DNA of 64,000 bases from Mesorhizobium sp. B4-1-4 (GTDB lineage: Bacteria > Pseudomonadota > Alphaproteobacteria > Rhizobiales > Rhizobiaceae): assembly GCF_006439395.2 (NCBI RefSeq), contig NZ_CP083950.1, forward strand, positions 5,197,001 to 5,261,000, read 5' to 3'. A program made the translations under genes and the position numbers. How positions within the stretch are numbered: the first letter of the stretch is position 1; each line of letters opens with the position of its first letter. The notes beneath the pieces are model-generated. The model worked only from the letters and a program-made list of their open reading frames with translations, was not told the origin of the DNA and did no database searches. Positions 1 through 7,958 of the stretch are shown here, one piece after another.

Positions 1-722
1 TCTTTCTCCTTAAATGAGTCGCTTACAAAATCCTGAATTGCGCTGAGCATCGAAGAAATGAGCTGAGGATCCTCGCTCGTCGCATTTTCGGCAGTTACAT
101 GTGCAATCAAAAGCCCGGAACTGCGGCTGATGAGAAAGACGTGTTCTACACGATAGACAAGAGAGTGATTAAGAACAACTTCCGAGAAGCTTGCCCCCGT
201 TCTCCAAGCTTCAAATCTCCACTTAAGCCCATGCCAGGTGAATATATGTCTTAAAGATTCATTCAGCGACTGAAAGGTCTGGTCGATCTTTTCGCCGATC
301 GACTTGCGAATAGCCGGCAGAAACACCGGGTACAGTATATCCGTCAGCGTGCGCGGGTTCTTCTGGATGGACCTTTGCGCAGCCCTCTCGACAACCGGCA
401 CAAATGCCTCGCCGAGTTGCGCATGAGACGCACGTGCGGCGGCATCGGGGAGAACGCTCCCCACTGCTGCCGCAAGCTGCTCAGGTTCGTCAAGCAGGTG
501 CGCAACTCGTGAAAGCTCCGAAATTTCGCGGCCGACCAGCAGCTGGCGAAGCGTTTCCATGCGATGATCGGCGGTTGGAATTCCGTCGAAAAGCGCACCG
601 TGGTCCGGATCAACGTTCCGGGCAATTTCGACCAAAAGCCGAGCCAGAGCCTCGCGATCAATCTCGGTATCGTTCGCAGCGGCTCTTTCAGAAGGGTTGA
701 TTGGGTCGACGGTCGACCTCAA
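1..722 (-). CDS. OmpA-like cell-envelope protein, N-terminal region (cut by left window edge)
   Basis: The frame shows 240 codons and runs off the left edge without a stop. The only usable start is TTG at 722, because an in-frame stop lies just upstream at 737-735; it begins 7 nt after the stop of the coiled-coil gene, so the two are probably co-transcribed. There is no signal peptide and no clear membrane helix in the visible part. Residues 118-143 (QKNPRTLTDILYPVFLPAIR), about 171-193 (EAWRTGASFSEVVLNHSLVY) and 195-233 (RVEHVFLI, MLSAIQDFVSDSF) resemble the region that precedes the OmpA/MotB domain in a family of large envelope proteins that I remember from cyanobacteria and rhizobia. A C-terminal OmpA domain is therefore expected outside the window. 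That assignment is inference. Confidence 0.65.
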   Translation of the reverse strand, partial: MRSTVDPINPSERAAANDTEIDREALARLLVEIARNVDPDHGALFDGIPTADHRMETLRQLLVGREISELSRVAHLLDEPEQLAAAVGSVLPDAAARASHAQLGEAFVPVVERAAQRSIQKNPRTLTDILYPVFLPAIRKSIGEKIDQTFQSLNESLRHIFTWHGLKWRFEAWRTGASFSEVVLNHSLVYRVEHVFLISRSSGLLIAHVTAENATSEDPQLISSMLSAIQDFVSDSFKEK

Positions 723-729
723 GTTCCGA

Positions 730-1395
730 TCAACTCACTTTCCAGCTGCGTTCCGAGTTGCCCTTGCTGCCGATGGGATCCTGATTCAGACACTTCGCAA
801 CCTCGATAAACAGGCCAGCCAAAAGATTTCGGTCGGTCTTGACGTTGCTGAGATCGGAAAAGAATTTCTCCATTAGCATCTGAACGCTTTCATTCTTCTG
901 CTTGATTTCCTCACGCAGCGAATGGTCGCTTCGATTTATCCGATCCGAAACTTCGCGCTCAAGCTCGCTCAATTGATCCGACAACGAGCGCACCTGCTTT
1001 TCAAGTGCCTGATTTTGTTCGCGAAGATTCCGGTCAATCTCCTTGTCGGCATCGGCTCGTGCGTCTTTTTCGTTGCGCAATTGCCCCGCAAGTGAATCGA
1101 CCTGCTTCTTTGCATTTGACTCGTACATCTCAAGATTGCGCTTGGCCTCGGATTCGACATCCTTGAAGCGCTGCAAGAACCGTTCTTCAAGCTTGGAAAA
1201 GCGGCGGTCATAGTCCTGCATCTGGTTGCCGAACAGCAGATCACGTATCTTGTCGACACCTACAGCCTCGCCGGAGACCCCGCTCTCGCGAACCTGGGCC
1301 GCCATGAAATTCAGCCCGTTTTCGGCTGGATTACCTATCAGATTTGCGTCCGCTTTATTTGCCGAAGAAGCGGCATTCGAAGAGTCCTTAGCCAT
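730..1395 (-). CDS. Coiled-coil protein of unknown function
   Basis: The 221-residue product is charged, has no signal peptide and has no membrane helix. After a Ser/Ala/Asn-rich N-terminus, the segment IRDLLFGNQMQDYDRRF (about 45-61) leads into a long heptad-rich stretch to about residue 185, dominated by Glu, Lys, Gln, Leu and Ser, so it should form an elongated coiled coil. The phrase around LLFG followed by LEERF resembles the N-terminal part of single-chain OmpA-type proteins, which fits the downstream gene 7 nt away. ATG at 1395 was chosen; an in-frame GTG at 1401 is possible. Function unknown; a structural partner of the OmpA-like protein is an inference. Confidence 0.7.
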   Translation of the reverse strand: MAKDSSNAASSANKADANLIGNPAENGLNFMAAQVRESGVSGEAVGVDKIRDLLFGNQMQDYDRRFSKLEERFLQRFKDVESEAKRNLEMYESNAKKQVDSLAGQLRNEKDARADADKEIDRNLREQNQALEKQVRSLSDQLSELEREVSDRINRSDHSLREEIKQKNESVQMLMEKFFSDLSNVKTDRNLLAGLFIEVAKCLNQDPIGSKGNSERSWKVS

Positions 1396-1441
1396 CCTCA
1401 CGCCCAATCGCCAGAGTGCAAAACTCGGAGAATAGGAAATT

Positions 1442-1573
1442 ATGTCAGACAAATACCCTGCCCGCAAGCCGGAATCCCCTTGGCTCAAGCCGATTCGTGC
1501 GTTCCTTTTTCGTCTCTTGGACCAGCAACAAATGCAGGAGTTCCGATTGGTGTCGCTCTTGTACCTCTTTTGA
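1442..1573 (+). CDS. Possible 43-residue small protein
   Basis: An ATG frame, divergent from the coiled-coil gene, has a purine-rich stretch (GGAG, then AGGAAA) shortly upstream. The product is basic and aromatic (MSDKYPARKPESPWLKPIRA at the start, ending SLLYLF) and contains an amphipathic LKPIRAFLFRLLDQQQ-like segment. No family is recognised. It could equally be chance; the main support is the ribosome-binding-like sequence and protein-like codons. The surrounding 1396-1780 stretch holds no other gene I can support. Confidence 0.25.
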   Translation: MSDKYPARKPESPWLKPIRAFLFRLLDQQQMQEFRLVSLLYLF

Positions 1574-1780
1574 TAGCGGCCACAGCCGGATGCCCGCTTT
1601 TGGTGAATCGACGGAACCGTAGGAATGACTGCCATCGAAGGCGCGTTGCTGCCATTCGTAGCGCAGACATCAAGTTATGATGGGTGAAACGCGGTTATAG
1701 AGAGCGGATGCCTTAGATCAACAGTCAACCGCCGCGTCTCGCTGAGTAAGGACATAGTCGCGACGCCCGGACTTTTACCA

Positions 1781-2761
1781 TCACCCATAACACCCTCGCG
1801 CCACCGCCAGCCGCCGCACCAGCGCCAGCACCCCATCGATCGTCGGCGTCGGTTTCTCCACCAGCCGCCCCAACTCCTGCACCGCGCGCACCAGCGCGTC
1901 GATCTCCATCGGCCGGCCGCGTTCCAGGTCCTGCAGCATCGAGGTCTTGTGCTCGCCGACGTCGCCGGCGCCCTTGATGCGGCGGTCGACGTCTATGGCG
2001 AAGCGCACGCCGAGGCTTTCCCCGATCGCCTGGGCTTCCAGCATCATGGTGCGGGCAAGCTGGCGGGTGCCTTCGTCGGCGACGATCGCGGCAAGCGTGC
2101 TGCCGGTCAACGCCGAGATCGGGTTGAAGGAGAGGTTGCCCCACAGCTTCACCCAGATCTCCGAGCGTATGTCGTCGCGCACCGGCGCCTGCAGCCCGGC
2201 CTTGACCATTTCCTGCGCCAATGCCGTCACCCGCTCGCTGCGCTCGCCGGAGGGTTCGCCGAGCGAGAAGCGCTTGCCCTCGACATGCCGGATGAGGCCG
2301 GGCGCATCGACCTCGACGGCGGGGTAGACCACCGAGCCGATGACGCGCTCAGGCCCGATCCGCTGCCAGATCGCGCCGCCCGGATCGACTGCGTTGAGCC
2401 TGGTGCCTTCGAGCGGCCCGCCGACCTTGTGAAAGTACCACCACGGCACGCCGTTCTGCATGGTGACGACCGCGGTGTCCGGACCGAGCAGCGGCGCTAT
2501 CTGGTCCAGCGCCGGGGTGAGCGAGTGGGCCTTCAGCGCCAGCACCACGATGTCCTGGACGCCGAGCTCCCCGGCCTTGGCGGCGGCACGGACGCGCGCG
2601 ACCGTCTCCTTTCCGTCCTCGATCAGGCGCAGGCCGTCTGCCTCGATCGCTTCGAGATGGGCGCCGCGCGCCACGATCGACAGATCGGTGCGGCCGGCGA
2701 TCGCCAGCTTGGCGGCGAGATAGCCGCCGATCGCGCCGGCGCCGAAAATGGTGATCTTCAT
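1781..2761 (-). CDS. 2-dehydropantoate 2-reductase family protein (PanE/ApbA-like)
   Basis: The 326-residue product opens with the NADP-binding Rossmann motif IFGAGAIGGYLA at residues 4-15 and keeps the family pattern: the MQNGVPWW segment, the RSEIWVKLWGNLSFNPISAL segment that carries the catalytic Lys region, and a helical C-terminal ketopantoate reductase domain with KTSMLQDLERGRPMEID. Start: ATG at 2761, only 2 nt after the stop of the acyl-CoA synthetase, which suggests translational coupling. The family reduces ketopantoate to pantoate for CoA, but many paralogues act on other 2-oxo acids. A second paralogue lies at 55995-57035, and co-transcription with an acyl-CoA synthetase suggests a catabolic substrate here. 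The family is secure; the substrate is not. Confidence 0.88.
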   Translation of the reverse strand: MKITIFGAGAIGGYLAAKLAIAGRTDLSIVARGAHLEAIEADGLRLIEDGKETVARVRAAAKAGELGVQDIVVLALKAHSLTPALDQIAPLLGPDTAVVTMQNGVPWWYFHKVGGPLEGTRLNAVDPGGAIWQRIGPERVIGSVVYPAVEVDAPGLIRHVEGKRFSLGEPSGERSERVTALAQEMVKAGLQAPVRDDIRSEIWVKLWGNLSFNPISALTGSTLAAIVADEGTRQLARTMMLEAQAIGESLGVRFAIDVDRRIKGAGDVGEHKTSMLQDLERGRPMEIDALVRAVQELGRLVEKPTPTIDGVLALVRRLAVARGCYG

Positions 2762-2763
2762 CG

Positions 2764-4284
2764 TCAAAGCCCGAGTTTGGCGGCAAGGCCGATGCGCTGT
2801 AGCTTGCCGGTCGCGCCCTTGGGGATCTCGTCCAGGATCAGCACCTTGCGCGGCACCTTGAAGTCGGCGAGCCGCATCGCCGCATGGCTGCGGATATCGC
2901 TTTCAGTGGCGCTCATGCCTTCGCGCAGCACCACTGCCGCCGCCACCTCCTCGCCGAGCTTGTCGTGCGGCATGGCGAAGGTGACCACTTGCGCCACCGC
3001 CGGATGGTCCATCAGCACGTCGTCGACCTCGAGCGGCGAGATCTTTTCGCCGCCGCGATTGATGATCTCCTTCAGCCGGCCGGTGACCCGGAGATAGCCG
3101 TCCGCGTCGAGCACGCCCTGGTCGCCGGTGTGGAACCAGCCATGCGCGAAAGCCGTCGCATTGGCATCCGGGTTCTTCTCGTAGCCGCCAGTGACATTGG
3201 GCCCGCGAATGACGATCTCGCCGGTCTCGCCGGCTTCGAGCAGCCGCCCGTCCGGCGCCATCACCGCCACGTCGGGTCCGGCCGATGCCCCGACACTGCC
3301 CGGCTTGCGCAGGCCCGGCGGCAGCCGGTTGGAGGCCATCTGGTGCGCGGCTTCGGTCATCCCGTAGGATTCGATCACCGGGCAACCGAAGGTCCTTTCC
3401 AGTTCGGCCATCACCTGCGCCGGCAGCGATGCCGAGGACGAGCGGATGAAGCGCAGACGCGCCGCCGCCAGCCCCTCTTCATTGCGGGCCGCGCGCGGCA
3501 GGATCGCCTGATGCATGGTCGGCACCGCCGTGTACCAGCTCGGCTTGGCGTCGCCCAGCCACTGGAAGAAGCGCAACGCGTTGAAGCCCGGCGTGCAGTA
3601 GATGCTGCCGCCCGAGGCCAGCGACGACAGCACCGCCGCGATCAGGCCATGGATATGGAACAGCGGCATGATGTTGAGGCAGCGGTCACTGGCCGTCAGG
3701 CCGAGCGTCGCGCCGATATGGGAGGCGGACGCCGCGATGTTGGCGTGGCTGAGCGGCACCAGCTTGGGCCGCGAGGTCGTGCCCGACGTGTGCAGCAGAA
3801 GCGCGACGTCGTCATCCTCAGCCATGTCGGACGCCGCCTGCGGGCCGACCGACGCGCCTTCGATGGTGAAGCTGCCGGCAGGGGCGTCCGGCGGCACGAC
3901 AAGCCGCAGCACGCCGATGCCGAGGCGTTCGGCCACCGCCACGGCCGGGCCGGCCTCGGTCTCCGCGACAAGGATAGCCTTGGCACCGATATCGGTGAGG
4001 TAGAAATCGAGCTCGTCGGCCCGGTAGGCCGGATTGAGCGGCGCCGTCGCGGCGGCCGCCGCCACCGCGACGAAGGCTGTCGCCATTTCCGGCCCGTTCG
4101 GCAGCACGATCGCCACCCGGTCGCCCCGGCCGATGCCGAGCGCGTGCAGCCGGCTGGCCGTGGCCGCGATCAGCGCGCGCAGGCCGCCATGGGTGAGCGT
4201 TGCGCGGTCGGGCGCCAGGATGGCCGGGGCGTTGTCGGCGCCTGCAACGAGGCGGTGGGAGATGTCTGGATGGCTTTGGGTCAT
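2764..4284 (-). CDS. AMP-dependent acyl-CoA synthetase/ligase, oxalyl-CoA synthetase-like
   Basis: This 506-residue ANL-superfamily enzyme activates a carboxylic acid as an acyl-adenylate and transfers it to CoA. The P-loop-like motif LLLHTSGTTSRPKLVPLSH is at 162-180, the A5 motif YGMTEAAHQMASN at about 304-316, the ATP/hinge motif HTGDQGVLDADGYLRVTGR near 385-403, and the catalytic Lys region GATGKLQR close to the C-terminus. The MTEAAHQM-SN wording recalls oxalyl-CoA synthetases of the AAE3/Pcs60 type, so oxalate or another small dicarboxylate is a reasonable guess. ATG at 4284 was chosen because the upstream extension has no family character. The stop lies 2 nt before the reductase start, so the two form an operon. 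Confidence 0.88.
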   Translation of the reverse strand: MTQSHPDISHRLVAGADNAPAILAPDRATLTHGGLRALIAATASRLHALGIGRGDRVAIVLPNGPEMATAFVAVAAAAATAPLNPAYRADELDFYLTDIGAKAILVAETEAGPAVAVAERLGIGVLRLVVPPDAPAGSFTIEGASVGPQAASDMAEDDDVALLLHTSGTTSRPKLVPLSHANIAASASHIGATLGLTASDRCLNIMPLFHIHGLIAAVLSSLASGGSIYCTPGFNALRFFQWLGDAKPSWYTAVPTMHQAILPRAARNEEGLAAARLRFIRSSSASLPAQVMAELERTFGCPVIESYGMTEAAHQMASNRLPPGLRKPGSVGASAGPDVAVMAPDGRLLEAGETGEIVIRGPNVTGGYEKNPDANATAFAHGWFHTGDQGVLDADGYLRVTGRLKEIINRGGEKISPLEVDDVLMDHPAVAQVVTFAMPHDKLGEEVAAAVVLREGMSATESDIRSHAAMRLADFKVPRKVLILDEIPKGATGKLQRIGLAAKLGL

Positions 4285-4353
4285 GGTTACCGGCACTATT
4301 TCAAACGATGGGTTGTGAAAGTCCAGCTGAAGGCAATTGTCAGCCTTGGCGCC

Positions 4354-4522
4354 GCCCCTCATTGCCCTGCCGGGCATTTCTCCCCGTATAGTGACGGGGA
4401 GAAAGACGCTGTCGCCGATGATTTTCGTCAACTGCTAGCGTTGCCGCGAAAGCGCCGAGGGAGCGGAGCCGCCCTCTCCCCGTCACTATACGGGGAGAGG
4501 ATGCCGGCAGGCAGGTGAGGGG
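4354..4522. repeat. Mosaic palindromic intergenic element (RIME-like)
   Basis: Two arms of about 50 bp, 4354-4404 and 4473-4522, are inverted copies of each other. Each contains the palindrome CCCCGTATAGTGACGGGG or its complement, a CTGCCGG block and a CCCCTC end. About 68 bp of unrelated sequence lies between. Layout and composition match the palindromic mosaic elements known from rhizobial intergenic regions. It fills most of the gap between the synthetase and the gamma-glutamyltransferase gene. Confidence 0.75.
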
Positions 4523-4604
4523 CAGCACCAGCGCCTGAAAAGGAAGGCCAAACTTGAATTGAGCACTTGGCAATTTCCGCCCTGCCACCTCCTTGCTCAT
4601 CCCC

Positions 4605-6191
4605 TCAATAACCCAGCGCCAACCCGTCCTTGCGCGGATCGGACGCGCCGGTCAGCGTTCCCTTCTCCCAGTCGATCAGCACCACCTGGCCGCCGCCGAG
4701 CGGGTGGGGCGGCTCCGTGACCTCATGGCCGCGCCGGCGCAGGCCCGCGATCGTCTCGGCGGGCACGCTGCGCTCGGCCTCCACAACGCCATCATTGTAG
4801 AACACGCGTGGCGCATCCACCGCCTGCTGCGGGTCCATGCTAAAGTCGATCATGTTGGTCAAAAGATGGACATGCCCGAACGGCTGGTAGCCGCCGCCCA
4901 TCACGCCGAACGGCATCACCACGCGGCCGTTCCGGGTCGCCATGCCGGGCATGATCGTGTGCATCGGCCGCTTGCCGGGCGCGATCGCGTTGGGGTGCGC
5001 CGGGTCGAGGCGGAAGCTCGAGCCACGGTTCTGCAGCACCACGCCGGTCCTCGGGCCGACGACGCCGCTGCCGAACGAATAATAGGTCGAGTTGATGAAG
5101 GAGACCGCGTTGCGGTCGCGGTCGACGATCGAGATATAGACCGTGTCGCTGTCCGGCAGGTCGACGCGCGGCAGATGCGTCATGGCGCGCTCGCGGTCGA
5201 TCTCGGCGCGGAGCCGGTCGGCATAGGCGCTGGACAGAAGCTCTCTCACCGGCACCGGGACATGATCCTGGTCGCCCAGAAAGGCGTCGCGGTCGCGGTA
5301 GGCCAGCCGCCCGGCCTCGATCTCCAGATGCAGGCGTTCGGCGCCATTGGGATCGAGCCCGCCAAGCTTGAACCCCGACAGCACGTTCAGCATCAAAAGC
5401 GCCGTCAGCCCTTGGTTGTTCGGCGGCATCTGGTGGATGTCATAGCCGCCATAAGTGACGCTGACCGGCGCCACGTAGTCCCCTCTGGTCGTAGCGAAAT
5501 CCTCATGCGAATGAAGCCCGCCCAGTTCATTGAGCCGGCGCACCATGTCGTCGGCGACGACGCCCTCGTAGAATCCGGCGCGGCCGTGCTTGGCGATCAC
5601 CCGCAAGGTGGCGGCAAGCTCCGGCTGGCGATGGACATCGCCGGCCTCCGGCGCCTTGCCGCCCGGCAGGAAGATGCGCGACGCATGTTCGTCCGCCGAC
5701 AGGTCGGTCTCCGGCTCGGCCCAGTCGAAGGCGACGCGATCGTGCACGACATAGCCGTTCTCGGCATAGTGGATGGCCGGCGCCAGCACCTCGGCGAGGC
5801 CCTTGCGGCCATGGTCCTCCAGCAGCCGACACCAGGCATCGATAGCGCCGGGCACGGTCACCGCATGCGGCCCCTGTTTCGGCAGCTCGGCAAAACCCTG
5901 CTCCAGATACCAGTCGACGGTCGCGCCCGCCGGCGCGCGGCCCGAACCGTTGAAGGCCAGCACCTCGCTCTGTCCGGCCGGACAGTAGAGCACGAAGCAG
6001 TCGCCGCCGATGCCGGTCGATTGCGGCTCGACCACCCCTTGCACGGCGGCCGCGCAGACCGCCGCGTCCATGGCGTTGCCGCCGGCGCGCAGCATATCGA
6101 TGGCAGCCAGCGTCGCCAGCGGGTGCGAGGTGGCGGCCATGGCCTCGGTGGCACGAACCGGCGAGCGGCCGGGAAACTGGAAATCACGCAT
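4605..6191 (-). CDS. ggt: Gamma-glutamyltransferase family protein (YwrD-like glutathione hydrolase)
   Basis: The 528-residue Ntn-hydrolase proenzyme carries the family hallmarks: AAVQGVVEPQSTGIGGDCF at about 48-66, PGAIDAWCRLLEDHG near 113, PPNNQGLTALLMLN, and FINSTYYSFGSGV with a C-terminal FGVMGG. The likely autocleavage nucleophile is Thr350 in SDTVYISIVD, the position of the TTH-S motif in classical enzymes; the Val-Tyr after it is typical of the YwrD subgroup. No signal peptide is seen, so it is probably cytoplasmic. It lies 49 nt downstream of a complete polyamine-type importer on the same strand, so the imported compound may be gamma-glutamylated. Family assignment is firm; the substrate is inferred from context. 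Confidence 0.9.
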   Translation of the reverse strand: MRDFQFPGRSPVRATEAMAATSHPLATLAAIDMLRAGGNAMDAAVCAAAVQGVVEPQSTGIGGDCFVLYCPAGQSEVLAFNGSGRAPAGATVDWYLEQGFAELPKQGPHAVTVPGAIDAWCRLLEDHGRKGLAEVLAPAIHYAENGYVVHDRVAFDWAEPETDLSADEHASRIFLPGGKAPEAGDVHRQPELAATLRVIAKHGRAGFYEGVVADDMVRRLNELGGLHSHEDFATTRGDYVAPVSVTYGGYDIHQMPPNNQGLTALLMLNVLSGFKLGGLDPNGAERLHLEIEAGRLAYRDRDAFLGDQDHVPVPVRELLSSAYADRLRAEIDRERAMTHLPRVDLPDSDTVYISIVDRDRNAVSFINSTYYSFGSGVVGPRTGVVLQNRGSSFRLDPAHPNAIAPGKRPMHTIMPGMATRNGRVVMPFGVMGGGYQPFGHVHLLTNMIDFSMDPQQAVDAPRVFYNDGVVEAERSVPAETIAGLRRRGHEVTEPPHPLGGGQVVLIDWEKGTLTGASDPRKDGLALGY

Positions 6192-6240
6192 TGTTGTCTG
6201 GGTATCCCCTGGTCACTTGAAGCGAATTGGTCCGATGAAA

Positions 6241-7035
6241 TCAAGGACGGCGGCCGAAGATCTGCGCGATTGCCAAAAGCACGACCGACAGCACGATCAG
6301 GCAGGTGGAGATGGCGGCGATCGTCGGGTCGATCTGGTCACGCAGCGCGTTGAACATGCGGCGCGTCAACGTCGTCGTCTCGCCGCCCGAAATGAACAGC
6401 GAAACCACCACCTCGTCGAAGGAGGTGATGAAGGCGAACAGCGCGCCCGAGACGATCGAGAAGCGGATCTGCGGCATGGTCACCTGCCAGAATGCAGCGA
6501 TGCGCCCGGCGCCCAGGCTGCGCGCCACCCGTTCCTGGTTCATGTCGTAGGAACGCAGTCCGGACAGCACGGTCAGCACCACAAGCGGCAAGGCTTGCAC
6601 CGTGTGCGCGATCACCAAACCGGTCAGCGTGTTGTTGAGCCCGATGCGGGCATAGAGGAAGAAGGTGCCGATGCCGATCAGGATCACCGGGATGATCAGC
6701 GACGCCGTGAGCAGGCCGTTGATTGTGCCGTTGAAGCGCAGTGTGCCCCGGTTGATGGCATAGGCGGCCGCGGTGCCGAGCGGCGTCGCCACCAGAACGG
6801 TCATGAGCGCCACCTTCACCGAGACGATCGTGGCGTCGCGCCATTCCAGCGACTGGAAATAGGTCTGGTACCAGCGCAGCGACCATTCCTGCGGCGGAAA
6901 CTGCAGCAGCGTCGAATCCGAGAACGACATGATGACGATGATCACCGACGGCGCGATCAGGAACAAAAGCACAAGGCCGCCCAGCGCATAAAGCCACAGG
7001 CGTTGCCAGTGCGAAATCGGCAGGCTCCCGTTCAT
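6241..7035 (-). CDS. ABC transporter permease, PotC-type (polyamine family)
   Basis: The 264-residue inner-membrane protein has about six hydrophobic segments. The coupling-helix EAA-type motif is visible as RVARSLGAGRIAAFWQVTMP (about 160-179), which contacts the ATPase. The N-terminal LYALGGLVLLFLIAPSVIIV helix is followed by a periplasmic WSLRWYQTYF segment typical of PotC/YdcV-like permeases. Its ATG overlaps the stop of the upstream permease by ATGA. With the two genes above it and the binding protein it completes one importer: binding protein, ATPase and two permeases. Confidence 0.92.
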   Translation of the reverse strand: MNGSLPISHWQRLWLYALGGLVLLFLIAPSVIIVIMSFSDSTLLQFPPQEWSLRWYQTYFQSLEWRDATIVSVKVALMTVLVATPLGTAAAYAINRGTLRFNGTINGLLTASLIIPVILIGIGTFFLYARIGLNNTLTGLVIAHTVQALPLVVLTVLSGLRSYDMNQERVARSLGAGRIAAFWQVTMPQIRFSIVSGALFAFITSFDEVVVSLFISGGETTTLTRRMFNALRDQIDPTIAAISTCLIVLSVVLLAIAQIFGRRP

Positions 7036-7958
7036 CGCGAACTCCACACGCCGGTGGCGCGCGCGCCGAGCAGCCACCGGAATAGGCCGAGCAGCGCCAG
7101 CGTGACGACCAGCAGCACCACGCCAAGCGCGGCACCCGCGCCCCAGTTGGAATAGAGGCTGGTTGTCTGTTCCATGCGCATCGCCCACATGACCACCTTG
7201 CCGCCGCCCATCAGCGCCGGGGTTACGAAGAAGCCGAGACACAGCACGAAGACGATGACCACACCGGAGGCGAGGCCGGGCAGCGACAACGGAAAGAAGA
7301 TCTGCCGGAAGGTCGCGACGGGACCGGCGCCGAGGTTCATGCCGGCGCGCAGGCAGTCGGTGTCGATGGTCTTCATCGAGGCGTAGAGCGGCAGGACGAG
7401 GAAGGGCAAGAGGATGTGCGTCATGCCGACGACGACGCCGGACAGGTTGTTGGCGAGCGACAGCGGCTGGCTGATGACGCCGAGGTCGATCAGCCAGCTG
7501 TTGATCAGGCCCTTGCGCTGCAGGATCACCAGCCAGGCATAGGTGCGCACCAGCACCGATGTCCAGAACGGCAGGATGACGAAGATCAGGCAGATCGACG
7601 CCGCCCGGCGCGGCAGTTGCGACAGCATGTAGGCCAGCGGATAGCCAAGCAGCACGCAGGCCCCGGTAACGATGAACGCGACCTTGAAGGTGGTGGCAAA
7701 GGTTTTGATGTACGAAGCCTGCTCGAAGAAGCGCGCATAATTGGCGGCGCTCAAGGCGCCGGTCTCGTCGAACAGCGACAGCCAGAACAGCCAGCCGATC
7801 GGCACGATGATGATGGCGCAGACGAGGAAGAGACTGGGCGACAGCAGCGCCAGCAGCCGCAGCGACTCGCGCCGCGCGTCGGCGCGCAATGCCCGCGCGT
7901 TCAGGTCCCCGCCGACGCCGCCGGCAGTCCCCTCGATGAGGGCGGATTGCGCGCTCAT
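7032..7958 (-). CDS. ABC transporter permease, PotB-type (polyamine family)
   Basis: The 308-residue product has a cytoplasmic N-terminal leader of about 35 residues followed by six predicted membrane segments, beginning LLALLSPSLFLVCAIIIVPI. The coupling motif is LRAGMNLGAGPVATFRQIFF. The FDETGALSAANYARFF stretch after helix 1 and LPFWTSVLVRTYAWLVIL are typical of PotB/YdcU permeases. The start codon overlaps the stop of the ATPase gene by ATGA and its own stop overlaps the next permease the same way, so translation is tightly coupled. Substrate class (polyamine, opine or similar) rests on family resemblance. Confidence 0.92.
   Translation of the reverse strand: MSAQSALIEGTAGGVGGDLNARALRADARRESLRLLALLSPSLFLVCAIIIVPIGWLFWLSLFDETGALSAANYARFFEQASYIKTFATTFKVAFIVTGACVLLGYPLAYMLSQLPRRAASICLIFVILPFWTSVLVRTYAWLVILQRKGLINSWLIDLGVISQPLSLANNLSGVVVGMTHILLPFLVLPLYASMKTIDTDCLRAGMNLGAGPVATFRQIFFPLSLPGLASGVVIVFVLCLGFFVTPALMGGGKVVMWAMRMEQTTSLYSNWGAGAALGVVLLVVTLALLGLFRWLLGARATGVWSSR

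Noticed and set aside
2884..4518. Long open frame opposite the acyl-CoA synthetase gene
   Set aside because: High GC keeps antisense frames open. The predicted protein is Arg/His-rich with no family motif, whereas the minus strand has clear ANL motifs.
4593..6353. Long open frame opposite the gamma-glutamyltransferase gene
   Set aside because: Same reason: composition is a mirror of the real gene, and the minus strand has all GGT motifs.
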